64,000 nucleotides of DNA from Polynucleobacter sp. 30F-ANTBAC (GTDB lineage Bacteria; Pseudomonadota; Gammaproteobacteria; Burkholderiales; Burkholderiaceae). The translations under genes and the position numbers were made by a program. Below the pieces are notes generated by a model. That model had not been told where the DNA came from, did not search any database, and was given only the letters and a program-made list of their open reading frames with translations. Positions within the stretch are counted from its first letter, which is position 1, and every line of letters starts with the position of its first letter. Location of the stretch: NCBI RefSeq assembly GCF_018882385.1, contig NZ_JACVON010000001.1:356942-420941 (forward strand). The letters are read 5' to 3'. Positions 31,185 through 39,114 of the stretch are shown here, in pieces.

Positions 31185-31841
31185 TTATACAGTACCGGAT
31201 TGGAGAGGGACAAAGAAAACCTCCTCCAAAACAGTTCTCTGATATCTCTGAGAACTGACCCGCTCAACAACTACCAATTGTTGCTCTTCTTCATTTCTTG
31301 CAACTGGCGCTACCAATCTACCGCCAATAGCTAACTGGTCAAGCAATGGGTCAGGAATGCCCAAGCCCGCAGCGGCAAGAATAATGCCATCAAAAGGTGC
31401 TGCTTGAGGTAAACCGCGAATCCCATCCCCATAAATCAATCGTAAGTTGGGAATTCGGAAGGGGCGTAATTTTGCTCGAGCCTGATCGTGTAACGGACGG
31501 ATTCTCTCAATCGAATAAACCTCGCTAGCCACCAAACTCAATACGGCAGCTTGATAGCCGCAGCCTGTGCCAATTTCCAGAACCTTACCTAATTCTTTTT
31601 TGGGCTTAAAGAGTAGCTCAACCATTCTGGCAACAACCGATGGTTTGGATATGGTTTGCTGATGACCAATTGGTAAGGCCGAGTCTTCATAGGCTCGCGC
31701 ATCCAATGCATGATCAATGAAAGCATGACGAGGGACCGTTGCAATCGCTTCAAGCACTTTGGAATGACGCACACCGCTAGCTGCTACTTTTTCTGCTAGC
31801 TGCAATCGCGCTTTTTCGTATCCAGGATCTTTCTTATGCAC
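31185..31841 (-). CDS. pcm: Protein-L-isoaspartate O-methyltransferase
   Basis: A 218-residue repair enzyme that methylates isoaspartyl residues in aged proteins using SAM. Motif [17 protein letters not shown], the substrate-side [23 protein letters not shown] and GQQTISKP-like [14 protein letters not shown] are present. The likely start is the GTG at 31841; a TTG one codon upstream (31844) is also in frame. It lies between surE (30 bp) and nlpD in a conserved stress-survival cluster. Confidence 0.94.
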   Translation of the reverse strand: MHKKDPGYEKARLQLAEKVAASGVRHSKVLEAIATVPRHAFIDHALDARAYEDSALPIGHQQTISKPSVVARMVELLFKPKKELGKVLEIGTGCGYQAAVLSLVASEVYSIERIRPLHDQARAKLRPFRIPNLRLIYGDGIRGLPQAAPFDGIILAAAGLGIPDPLLDQLAIGGRLVAPVARNEEEQQLVVVERVSSQRYQRTVLEEVFFVPLQSGTV

Positions 31842-31873
31842 CAAAAACCTAACTATTGACTGATGTTGATAAT

Positions 31874-32656
31874 TTAATCTTTATTCCAATTGGACATCTT
31901 CATTTGCTCACGCATTGCCAAATGAGATAAGTCTAGCTGCAAAGGAGTAATTGATACCTGCCCATTTTGTATCGCATGGAAGTCTGTTCCTTCAGTTGCA
32001 TCCTTAGCAATCCCCGGAGGACCAATCCAATAAATGGGTTCACCACGCGGGTTATTTTGCATGATCACATTTTGCGAGTGATGGCGATTACCCAAACGCG
32101 TCACACGCCAAGACTGAAGTTCGCTGTATGAGCGGTTCGGAATATTGACATTGAGCAGAGTTGGCTTGGCACCAGGCTTTAAATCACCATCCACTGGATG
32201 GTTGATTTGCTGAAGCACGATATCCCTAGCGATTAAAGCAGCATCTTCGAGCCCTACCCAACCCTTATCCACTTGAGAAAAAGCAATCGCTGGAATCCCA
32301 AACATCACACCCTCAATCGCAGCAGCAACAGTTCCGGAGTAAAGAACATCTTCACCCATGTTTTCACCTTGATTGATACCTGAGACCACGATATCGGGCT
32401 TTGACTCAAGCAAGCCGGTTAATGCAATATGAACGCAATCCGTGGGCGTGCCATTAATGTAAATAAAACCATCTCGCTCACCACCGTTGACACGATTTAC
32501 CGTAAGAGGTCTTGAAAGGGTTAATGAATTCGAAGCACCACTATGGTTTTGCTCTGGACCAATCACTGTGACCTTGCCCAATGAGCGAAGCGCATTAACC
32601 AGCGCCAGTAAACCCGGAGCCAAATAACCGTCGTCGTTTGCAACTAGTATGTGCAT
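31874..32656 (-). CDS. surE: 5'/3'-nucleotidase SurE
   Basis: A 260-residue metal-dependent phosphatase acting on nucleoside monophosphates. The metal-binding DD is in [38 protein letters not shown] and [20 protein letters not shown] are the other signature motifs. It starts the surE-pcm-nlpD-rpoS run. A TATAAA lies 13 bp upstream of the ATG, overlapping the end of the small ORF at 32671-32826, so it may also have its own promoter. Confidence 0.95.
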   Translation of the reverse strand: MHILVANDDGYLAPGLLALVNALRSLGKVTVIGPEQNHSGASNSLTLSRPLTVNRVNGGERDGFIYINGTPTDCVHIALTGLLESKPDIVVSGINQGENMGEDVLYSGTVAAAIEGVMFGIPAIAFSQVDKGWVGLEDAALIARDIVLQQINHPVDGDLKPGAKPTLLNVNIPNRSYSELQSWRVTRLGNRHHSQNVIMQNNPRGEPIYWIGPPGIAKDATEGTDFHAIQNGQVSITPLQLDLSHLAMREQMKMSNWNKD

Positions 32657-32670
32657 GAAGTGGTATCCAT

Positions 32671-32826
32671 TTATAAGTGAGTTGCAGTAGTGAGTATGGC
32701 GAAAGATTGATGGGCTGCTACTGCTTTGGGTTTTTCCTTAAATAGTTCTACGCTACCAAAAGAGAAATAACCCGCCAAAAAGAGTGCCAAGCCAATCAAA
32801 AAATGCTTTAACCAGGAGAAATTCAT
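32671..32826 (-). CDS. Small single-pass membrane protein, hypothetical (51 aa)
   Basis: An unlisted 51-codon ORF with ATG at 32826-32824 and stop at 32671. It starts 12 bp after the recR stop and ends 14 bp before the surE start. The product begins [20 protein letters not shown], which gives a basic cap and one transmembrane helix (about 7-25), then a charged, presumably soluble tail with [15 protein letters not shown] lies about 10 bp upstream of the ATG. Evidence is its fit into the gap, its membrane-protein composition and operon spacing; I do not recognise the family. It could be a spurious ORF. Confidence 0.45.
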   Translation of the reverse strand: MNFSWLKHFLIGLALFLAGYFSFGSVELFKEKPKAVAAHQSFAILTTATHL

Positions 32827-32838
32827 CTAACTATCCAG

Positions 32839-33465
32839 TTAACTAACGGAGCGGCGATCCATCATCGCTCTTGCTAACGTGCTGGCATCCACGTATTCCA
32901 ATTCACCGCCAACAGGAACACCTCGAGCAATACGCGATACCTTAATGCCTCGCACTTTCATCATTTCACCAATGTAATGGGCGGTGGCTTCGCCTTCACT
33001 TGTGAAATTGGTCGCCAACACAACCTCTCTAACCGGCTCTTTGCTTTGCTCAACACGCTGTATAAGTCGATCCAAATGAATTTCATTAGGCCCCAAACCA
33101 TCTAAGGGCGACAAACGTCCCATCAAGACAAAATATAAACCGCGATAGGTTAAAGTCTGCTCCACCATCAATTGGTCTGCAGGCGTTTCAACCACACACA
33201 AAATACCTGCATCACGGCGATCATCCGAGCAGGTCTTGCACAGATCCAACTCTGAAAAGGTATTGCAAGACGTACAGTGCTGAATATGATTCACAGCATC
33301 TAACAAGCTCTGCCCTAAAACTGCCGCACCGTTGCGGTCATGCTGCAAAAGATGAAATGCCATTCTTTGCGCAGACTTAGGCCCCACTCCCGGAAGTGCT
33401 CTTAATGCTTGAACCATTCTTTGGAGCGCATCCTGAGATGAATCAACTGGGACGTTTTCTGACAT
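32839..33465 (-). CDS. recR: Recombination mediator RecR
   Basis: A 208-residue DNA-repair protein of the RecFOR pathway that helps load RecA on SSB-coated gaps. An N-terminal helix-hairpin-helix ([20 protein letters not shown]), a C4 zinc finger ([16 protein letters not shown]) and a Toprim domain ([35 protein letters not shown]) are in the expected order. It follows ybaB by 54 bp in the dnaX-ybaB-recR order found across bacteria. Confidence 0.97.
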   Translation of the reverse strand: MSENVPVDSSQDALQRMVQALRALPGVGPKSAQRMAFHLLQHDRNGAAVLGQSLLDAVNHIQHCTSCNTFSELDLCKTCSDDRRDAGILCVVETPADQLMVEQTLTYRGLYFVLMGRLSPLDGLGPNEIHLDRLIQRVEQSKEPVREVVLATNFTSEGEATAHYIGEMMKVRGIKVSRIARGVPVGGELEYVDASTLARAMMDRRSVS

Positions 33466-33519
33466 GCGTTATCTTTATTTTTTCGTTTTAATTGATCGGG
33501 TGAACTCTTGAATGAAATC

Positions 33520-33843
33520 TTAGAACGGCAACTTAAATCCAGGAGGCATTGGCATACCTGCTGTCGCACCTGACATTTTTTGACTAGCTGTTTCTTCTGC
33601 TTGACGGAAAGCGTCAGCATAAGCAGTGACCAAGAGGTCTTCTAAAGTCTCACGGTCATCCATGACGGCATCAGATATCTCAACGCGTTTTACAGCATGC
33701 TTACCTGTCATCGTAACTTTGACCGCACCAGCCGCTGCTGAACCAACCACTTCCAATGCCTCTAATTCAGCTTGAGCACGCTTCATGTTCTCTTGCATTT
33801 GCTGAGCTTGCTTCATTAAGCCAGCGATATTACCTTTCATCAT
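33520..33843 (-). CDS. YbaB/EbfC-family nucleoid-associated protein
   Basis: A 107-residue dimeric DNA-binding protein. The N-terminal helix (MMKGNIAGLMKQAQQMQENM) and the core (GAVKVTMTGKHAVKRVEIS) are family hallmarks; the C-terminus is Met/Pro/Gly-rich (GATAGMPMPPGFKLPF), also typical. It lies 21 bp after dnaX and upstream of recR, the standard arrangement. Two ATG codons (33843 and 33840) are possible starts. Confidence 0.95.
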   Translation of the reverse strand: MMKGNIAGLMKQAQQMQENMKRAQAELEALEVVGSAAAGAVKVTMTGKHAVKRVEISDAVMDDRETLEDLLVTAYADAFRQAEETASQKMSGATAGMPMPPGFKLPF

Positions 33844-33864
33844 GACAGATTTCCTTTAATGAAA

Positions 33865-35559
33865 TTATTGAATGGGGCGAATGCTACCGGGTACTACCGT
33901 AGCACCAAATTCTGCTTGAATTGTTTTAACAAAATCATCATTAGCTACTGAATGCTCAGCATCCTCTTGCTTCTCTTGTTTAACTTTAGCCTCGACTGCA
34001 GCAATCGACTGACTGGCTTTGCCAGTTTCAGTCAAAATTTTGATCGTTTGACCCAGGTAATTAGATAAAGCTTCTTGCAAGCGATTCACGTTTTCAACAC
34101 TTGCTAGCTGAGGCATCCCAACGAGAACTTGAGCTCGGATACCTGATGGCGTTTCTTCCCACTTTTGCAACTCGGTTTGAAAAGCCAATTGCTGAACCAA
34201 ACCACGCACGGGTAAAGCCTTCATCCATGACTGCCAATCCGGGTCGCTTGAATCAATCACTACGTTAGCTCTTGCTGGCGGCGATACAGGGGTTGGTGCG
34301 GGCATTGAAGCTGCAGAGCTTGCTGCAGGTGGTACAGGAGCTGAGACAGGAGCTGCTACCGCAGGTCTTGCTGCCATCGTCGCAGCTTTTGCTGCTGCCG
34401 GGCCACTAAGTTGTGATCCTGATTTTGCTGGGCCAGCCGATCGAGGTGACCCTGAACCATCTCCCGGTTTAAAGGCCAACATTCTAAGAAGAGCCATCGT
34501 GAAGCCCGTTTGCTCATCAGGAGCTAAGGATAAGTCAGGCCTACTGGTAATAGCGATTTGGTAATACAACTGCACTTCTTCTTTATTAAACAAAGAAGCC
34601 AAGCGTCTCACTTCAGCAGCCTCTGGCCAATCATCTAAAACGGCTGACGGAACAGTTTGAGCTAAAGCTATTTTTTGCAACAGCGAGGCCAGATCCTGCA
34701 AAGCCAAAGAAAATGAGAGACTCTTAATGGCCATCTCGTCTGCAATAGCGACCAATGAGGCGCCATCTTTAGCCTGAAGGGCATTTAATGCACCAATTAA
34801 ATAGGCTTCATCCAAGGTTCCCAACATGGCTCGAACAGCACTTTCGCTGACAGGGCCTGCTGCATAAGCAATCGCCTGATCAGTTAAAGATAAAGCATCG
34901 CGCATTGAACCTTGAGCCGCTTTCGCCAAAATACGCAAAGCACCCATGTCATAGGTCACTGTTTCAGCATCCAATACTTTTTGCAAATGTTCCACAATAG
35001 AAGGAACTGGCATTTGTTTTAAATTGAACTGCAAACAGCGCGACAAGACCGTTACGGGAATTTTTTGAGGGTCTGTGGTTGCCAGAATAAATTTAATATG
35101 CGGTGGTGGCTCTTCTAATGTCTTGAGCATTGCGTTAAATGCATGCCCCGTCAACATATGAACCTCGTCAATCATGTAGACCTTGAAACGGGCACTACTT
35201 GGAGCGTACATCGCTTTCTCCAAAAGCTGAGCCATATCATCAACACCTCGGTTACTGGCGGCATCCATTTCAATATAGTCAACGTAACGACCCGCATCAA
35301 TTTCAGTGCAAGCAGGACATTTCCCGCAAGGTTGAGATGTCATTTGACCTTGACCATCAGCACCTGTGCAATTGAGTGCTTTTGCCAAGATTCGGGAGAT
35401 CGTTGTTTTACCAACCCCTCTCGTTCCAGTAAAGAGCCAGGCATGGTGCAAGCGTTGTTGATCCAATGCATGCGTCAAGGCTTTGACCACGTGTTCTTGG
35501 CCAACTAGGGTTGAAAAATCTCTCGGGCGCCACTTTCGGGCTAAGGCTAAAGCTGTCAT
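33865..35559 (-). CDS. dnaX: DNA polymerase III subunit tau/gamma
   Basis: A 564-residue clamp-loader ATPase. Walker A GTRGVGKT is at 45-52, the zinc-binding Cys are at 64, 78, 81 and 84, Walker B reads YMIDEVHML, and LSRCLQFNLKQMP is the SRC motif. After the ATPase and collar domains (about 1-365) a Pro/Ala/Ser-rich linker (about 370-445) leads to a tau-specific C-terminal region. I looked for an A-AAA-AAG slippery heptamer that would yield a gamma form and saw none. It is divergent from ffs by about 38 bp. Confidence 0.96.
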   Translation of the reverse strand: MTALALARKWRPRDFSTLVGQEHVVKALTHALDQQRLHHAWLFTGTRGVGKTTISRILAKALNCTGADGQGQMTSQPCGKCPACTEIDAGRYVDYIEMDAASNRGVDDMAQLLEKAMYAPSSARFKVYMIDEVHMLTGHAFNAMLKTLEEPPPHIKFILATTDPQKIPVTVLSRCLQFNLKQMPVPSIVEHLQKVLDAETVTYDMGALRILAKAAQGSMRDALSLTDQAIAYAAGPVSESAVRAMLGTLDEAYLIGALNALQAKDGASLVAIADEMAIKSLSFSLALQDLASLLQKIALAQTVPSAVLDDWPEAAEVRRLASLFNKEEVQLYYQIAITSRPDLSLAPDEQTGFTMALLRMLAFKPGDGSGSPRSAGPAKSGSQLSGPAAAKAATMAARPAVAAPVSAPVPPAASSAASMPAPTPVSPPARANVVIDSSDPDWQSWMKALPVRGLVQQLAFQTELQKWEETPSGIRAQVLVGMPQLASVENVNRLQEALSNYLGQTIKILTETGKASQSIAAVEAKVKQEKQEDAEHSVANDDFVKTIQAEFGATVVPGSIRPIQ

Positions 35560-35560
35560 A

Positions 35561-35591
35561 TTGTCATTCTACAAGTAGATGGCGGTAGAAT
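35561..35591 (+). promoter_or_regulatory. Promoter of the 4.5S RNA gene
   Basis: TTGTCA at 35561-35566 and TAGAAT at 35586-35591 with a 19-bp spacer. The -10 ends 6 bp before the predicted RNA 5' end at 35598. The long spacer makes the -35 assignment less sure than the -10. Confidence 0.5.
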
Positions 35592-35597
35592 GTCATT

Positions 35598-35697
35598 GGA
35601 CGGGCCTCCTCGCATGGTGGCTTGGTAATCTGGTCAGGTCGGGAACGAAGCAGCCAAAGCCAAGTACTGCCAGTGCCGGGGGTCGGGCTCGTCCACC
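35598..35697 (+). ncRNA. ffs: Signal recognition particle 4.5S RNA
   Basis: About 100 nt small bacterial SRP RNA that binds Ffh and guides inner-membrane proteins to FtsY/SecYEG. The conserved apical part GGTCAGGTC-G-GGAA-C-GAAGCAGCC is present: the GGAA tetraloop and the asymmetric internal loops match the consensus, and the closing pair is G-C instead of the C-G of E. coli, a compensatory change. The ends pair (GGACGGGCC near 35598 with GGGCTCGTCC ending at 35694). It is divergent from dnaX. Exact ends are inferred from pairing and the promoter. Confidence 0.93.
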
Positions 35698-35757
35698 TCC
35701 CCCCTCTGTTTTTGAGCATTATTTTAGGCAAAATTAATTGTCCGATAAGGCTAAAAT

Positions 35758-38700
35758 TCACTCGATTAACTCCAAAACCTCGCCTTTAGCACTGATCAAG
35801 TAGCTTTTTATAGGTTTATCAGATCTCAAAGTCCTTACCGCAGCTTTATAAATAGACAATTGTTTTTGATATTTTTTAAAAAGATCCGTATCTGACTCTG
35901 GAATAGTTAACTTATAGTCAAGAATCAAGAGCTCGTTTGGATACTCAACCAAACCATCTATTCTGAGCAAACGACCTTCGGAGTCAGCAATATCTAACTC
36001 CGACCAACGCTTCAAAATACGAGAATCAAAAAAGAACGGCTCAGTGGCGGGCGATTGCAAGATGGTTAAAGCACAAGCTCGCGCTTCAACAGCCAGGGGT
36101 TTTGGCAAATTAAGCCAAGACATTAAGGCCTCAGCGCTTGGTAACTGATCTACATGCGTTAACGATAACCGGGTGACATGCTCCATCACCAAGTGAAAAG
36201 CCACACCTAGATCAATCATTTGCTGATCCTGGCTTAAAACAACATCCTCAGCAAATAGAGGTGATCTTGCTTGTCCGTGCCAACTCACTACAAAATCTTT
36301 GAATGCCTGATCATTTTTTTGATCGGGCACCTGGATCGCTGCCTGAGAAGAAGATGCTTCTAACTCAGGAATCCCCGCGCGTGATAAACGGCCATACCAA
36401 CTCGACTCACTGATAACTTGATTAGCTTTGGCTGCAACCCCGCTGATATAGACCGACTCTTTAGCCCTCGTGAGCGCCACATAAAGAAGGTTCCAATTTT
36501 CAATTTCAGCAATGGCATCCTCTTGATCTCTTAAATGTTGGCGCGCTAAATCACGAGGCTTGCCAGAGAAAAAAGGCGACATGTGGCTAGGCGCCGGCTG
36601 ATCAGGCAACCAGCTCATCAAAACGCCCACATGATCTTGATTACTTCTGGCACTGTTGGCATTCATTAAGAAAACAAATCTGGCTTCAAGACCTTTTGCA
36701 GCATGAATCGTAAGAATGCGGACTTGTTTAGAGTTTGAATCCACATCATCTTCACGATCCTCCTCCAACAATGACTCACCCTCATCAGGGCTTTCCTCTT
36801 CTGCCCCTCGCTTAATCTTTTTCAGTTCACCAATAAAACGAGTCAAGCTTGGATATCGACCGCCATCCAAATCCAAGGCAAGCCCCAAAAACGCATCCAG
36901 ATTCGATAGGACTTGTTCTCGCTGCAATCGAGGTGCAGACTCGACATAACAACGCCTGATCTGAGCAGCATCGTAAATATGGTCTAAAAGATCATGAACT
37001 GGCAGATGCTTGGATTTCTCCATCCAGCCAGCCATTTGGCGCTCTATCGAATGATGAGGTGAATTCTCCGATTGCAATAACTGCCAGAGAGAGTCCATAT
37101 TATTTTGACGTCGCTCTTGAACAAGCTGCATCAGATCTGTATCACTTAAGCCATAGATAGGTGACTTTAAAACTTGAGCCAACGATAAGTCATCTGTTGG
37201 CATCACCAAGACCGAGAGCAAGGCAATTAAATCTTCAGCCTCTAAAGTCTTTAAAAGACCGCCTTGCCTAGGGCTATCACAAGGAATACCCAACTCTCTA
37301 AATGCTTTTTCTATTGAAGCTAGAGGGGTACGAGACCTCAATAAAACAAGAAACTCGTTCCATGGAACTTGTTTTTTCTGCTGGATACTTACAATTAACC
37401 GCCCCACTTCAAGCGCTTCTTGGTAACTCTGAATTTGCCTAGCCTCAGAACTAAAATCGATGTAGGCATCATCAAGAGCATTTCTTGAGCTTGATTTTTT
37501 AATTTCCGGATAAGGAATTAAAGGCAGTCGATAGGCCTCACCCTCCCCCCATTCGTTTTTCACCGAAGGGCTCCTGGTTTGGGACTCGAATGGGTAAGCC
37601 TTTGGTAACTCTGCCAAACTAAAAGTTTGATTCACAGCATGAAGAACCGCAGGACTGTTGCGTCGCGTTTCGTTATGTAAAAAAACCTTTGCGCCAAAAT
37701 GATTAACTAAATACTTTTGAGCTTCTTCAAATAAGCGAACATCGGCGCGCCTAAATCGATAAATCGACTGCTTGGGATCACCCACCAAAAAAACAGAGGG
37801 TTTTGAGTCATCCTGATCATAAGCGTTCAACCATGAGAGCAGAATTTGCCACTGAATAGGATTCGTATCCTGAAACTCATCAATTAATAAATGTTTGTAT
37901 TTAGCATCTAATCTCGCCTGCAGGTAAGCAGCTGTATCGGTCGACAGCATCAACTGAGCGGTATAAGACTCTAAGTCCGAGAAATCTTGCGCTCGAAGAG
38001 CTTCCTTTTTGGTTTGGTAATGCCTCAGAATGTCTGCACCAACAAGTACCCATGCCTGGTGAATACGATGGGCCCGATGATCGGCTTGCCATTGAAAGTG
38101 CCCTAACAAAACTTCTGCCCAAGCCAAACGTGACTCATTGAATTGAGTTATTAAATTTTCACCATTCGCCTGTTTTTTTAAGACCTTTTGCAACTCGGCA
38201 GAAGCAGGAAGCTTTTTAAGCAATTCCAACTCAGCCGTTAAAAAGGCAGGCCTTAAAATCTCAGCCAGTAAATTGATAGTGGCAGATTGAGTCCGAACAA
38301 CCAATGCCTCATTTAACAATCGCGCATGTTTTTGATCGGTGGCGGTACCGCTCTCAAGTAGGCTAGCTATTTTTTCTAAGCTTTGCACTGATTCAGGCGT
38401 GTCCATAGCCGTTTTTAGCGGGCTTTCTTTATCTAGCAAATTCGATAAATCTGAAATCGCACTGAGAACATCACGCTGAGCTTGCTTAGCACCATCGATG
38501 TATCTAAACCATTCGGATTTAGCACTTAAAAAACCTTTGCGCCCAACCAATAATTCATTGGCATGATGTGCACCTAATTCACGAATTAACAACTCGTATG
38601 CCTCTCTTAAATGCCTTTTATCTGGCTGAGGCAACGTAGTCCACCAATCCTCCAGGCAGTCATCTTGCAAGCGCTTCAAATCATCGCGAAGCTTTAAGCC

Positions 38701-39114
38701 CTGAGGCACACCGCTGCCAACTGGCGCAGATCCTAATAAGCGAGCAAACCATCCGTGAAATGTGTCAATTGTTAAACCGCGGGGGCTTGATAAAACTTTC
38801 TCAAATAATCCTCTAGCGACTGGAATTGCCTCTTGTGCTTCTTCCTGAGTTAAACCTCTTTGCATTAACTCGTCTAACAAAATATTTTCTTCACATTTGG
38901 CAAAATGCAATAAAACCTCATCCAAACGGCCGCGCATTTCTTGCGCTGCTTTTCTGGTGAAGGTGATTGCCAAAATCTCATGCGGCTCACTTCCAGACAA
39001 GAGTAAGCGAACCATTCTGGAAACCAATAACCAAGTTTTACCGCTACCAGCACACGCTTTCACCACAACCGATTGGCCTGGATGACAGGAGGCATGGATC
39101 AATTCTTGGCTCAT
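35758..39114 (-). CDS. AddA-type UvrD/Rep helicase-nuclease
   Basis: A 1118-residue superfamily 1A helicase with a C-terminal nuclease domain, the plan of AddA in double-strand-break repair. Walker A ACAGSGKT is at about 20-27, AITFTRKAAQEM is motif Ia, HLLIDEFQDTNPIQW is Walker B, LVGDPKQSIYRFRRADV is motif III, RILTIHAAKGLEARFVF motif V and LLYVALTRAKESVYISG motif VI. The RecB-like nuclease motif is LLILDYKLTIPES, preceded by the His-containing FHLVMEH. The ATG at 39114 overlaps the upstream gene stop (ATGA); a GTG at 39120 is an alternative. It presumably acts with the AddB-like product. Confidence 0.88.
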   Translation of the reverse strand: MSQELIHASCHPGQSVVVKACAGSGKTWLLVSRMVRLLLSGSEPHEILAITFTRKAAQEMRGRLDEVLLHFAKCEENILLDELMQRGLTQEEAQEAIPVARGLFEKVLSSPRGLTIDTFHGWFARLLGSAPVGSGVPQGLKLRDDLKRLQDDCLEDWWTTLPQPDKRHLREAYELLIRELGAHHANELLVGRKGFLSAKSEWFRYIDGAKQAQRDVLSAISDLSNLLDKESPLKTAMDTPESVQSLEKIASLLESGTATDQKHARLLNEALVVRTQSATINLLAEILRPAFLTAELELLKKLPASAELQKVLKKQANGENLITQFNESRLAWAEVLLGHFQWQADHRAHRIHQAWVLVGADILRHYQTKKEALRAQDFSDLESYTAQLMLSTDTAAYLQARLDAKYKHLLIDEFQDTNPIQWQILLSWLNAYDQDDSKPSVFLVGDPKQSIYRFRRADVRLFEEAQKYLVNHFGAKVFLHNETRRNSPAVLHAVNQTFSLAELPKAYPFESQTRSPSVKNEWGEGEAYRLPLIPYPEIKKSSSRNALDDAYIDFSSEARQIQSYQEALEVGRLIVSIQQKKQVPWNEFLVLLRSRTPLASIEKAFRELGIPCDSPRQGGLLKTLEAEDLIALLSVLVMPTDDLSLAQVLKSPIYGLSDTDLMQLVQERRQNNMDSLWQLLQSENSPHHSIERQMAGWMEKSKHLPVHDLLDHIYDAAQIRRCYVESAPRLQREQVLSNLDAFLGLALDLDGGRYPSLTRFIGELKKIKRGAEEESPDEGESLLEEDREDDVDSNSKQVRILTIHAAKGLEARFVFLMNANSARSNQDHVGVLMSWLPDQPAPSHMSPFFSGKPRDLARQHLRDQEDAIAEIENWNLLYVALTRAKESVYISGVAAKANQVISESSWYGRLSRAGIPELEASSSQAAIQVPDQKNDQAFKDFVVSWHGQARSPLFAEDVVLSQDQQMIDLGVAFHLVMEHVTRLSLTHVDQLPSAEALMSWLNLPKPLAVEARACALTILQSPATEPFFFDSRILKRWSELDIADSEGRLLRIDGLVEYPNELLILDYKLTIPESDTDLFKKYQKQLSIYKAAVRTLRSDKPIKSYLISAKGEVLELIE

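Noticed and set aside
33865-35559. Programmed frameshift site in dnaX giving a gamma subunit
   Set aside because: No A-AAA-AAG heptamer is visible in the coding strand; runs of As near Q-K codons are in the wrong frame, so only tau is supported.
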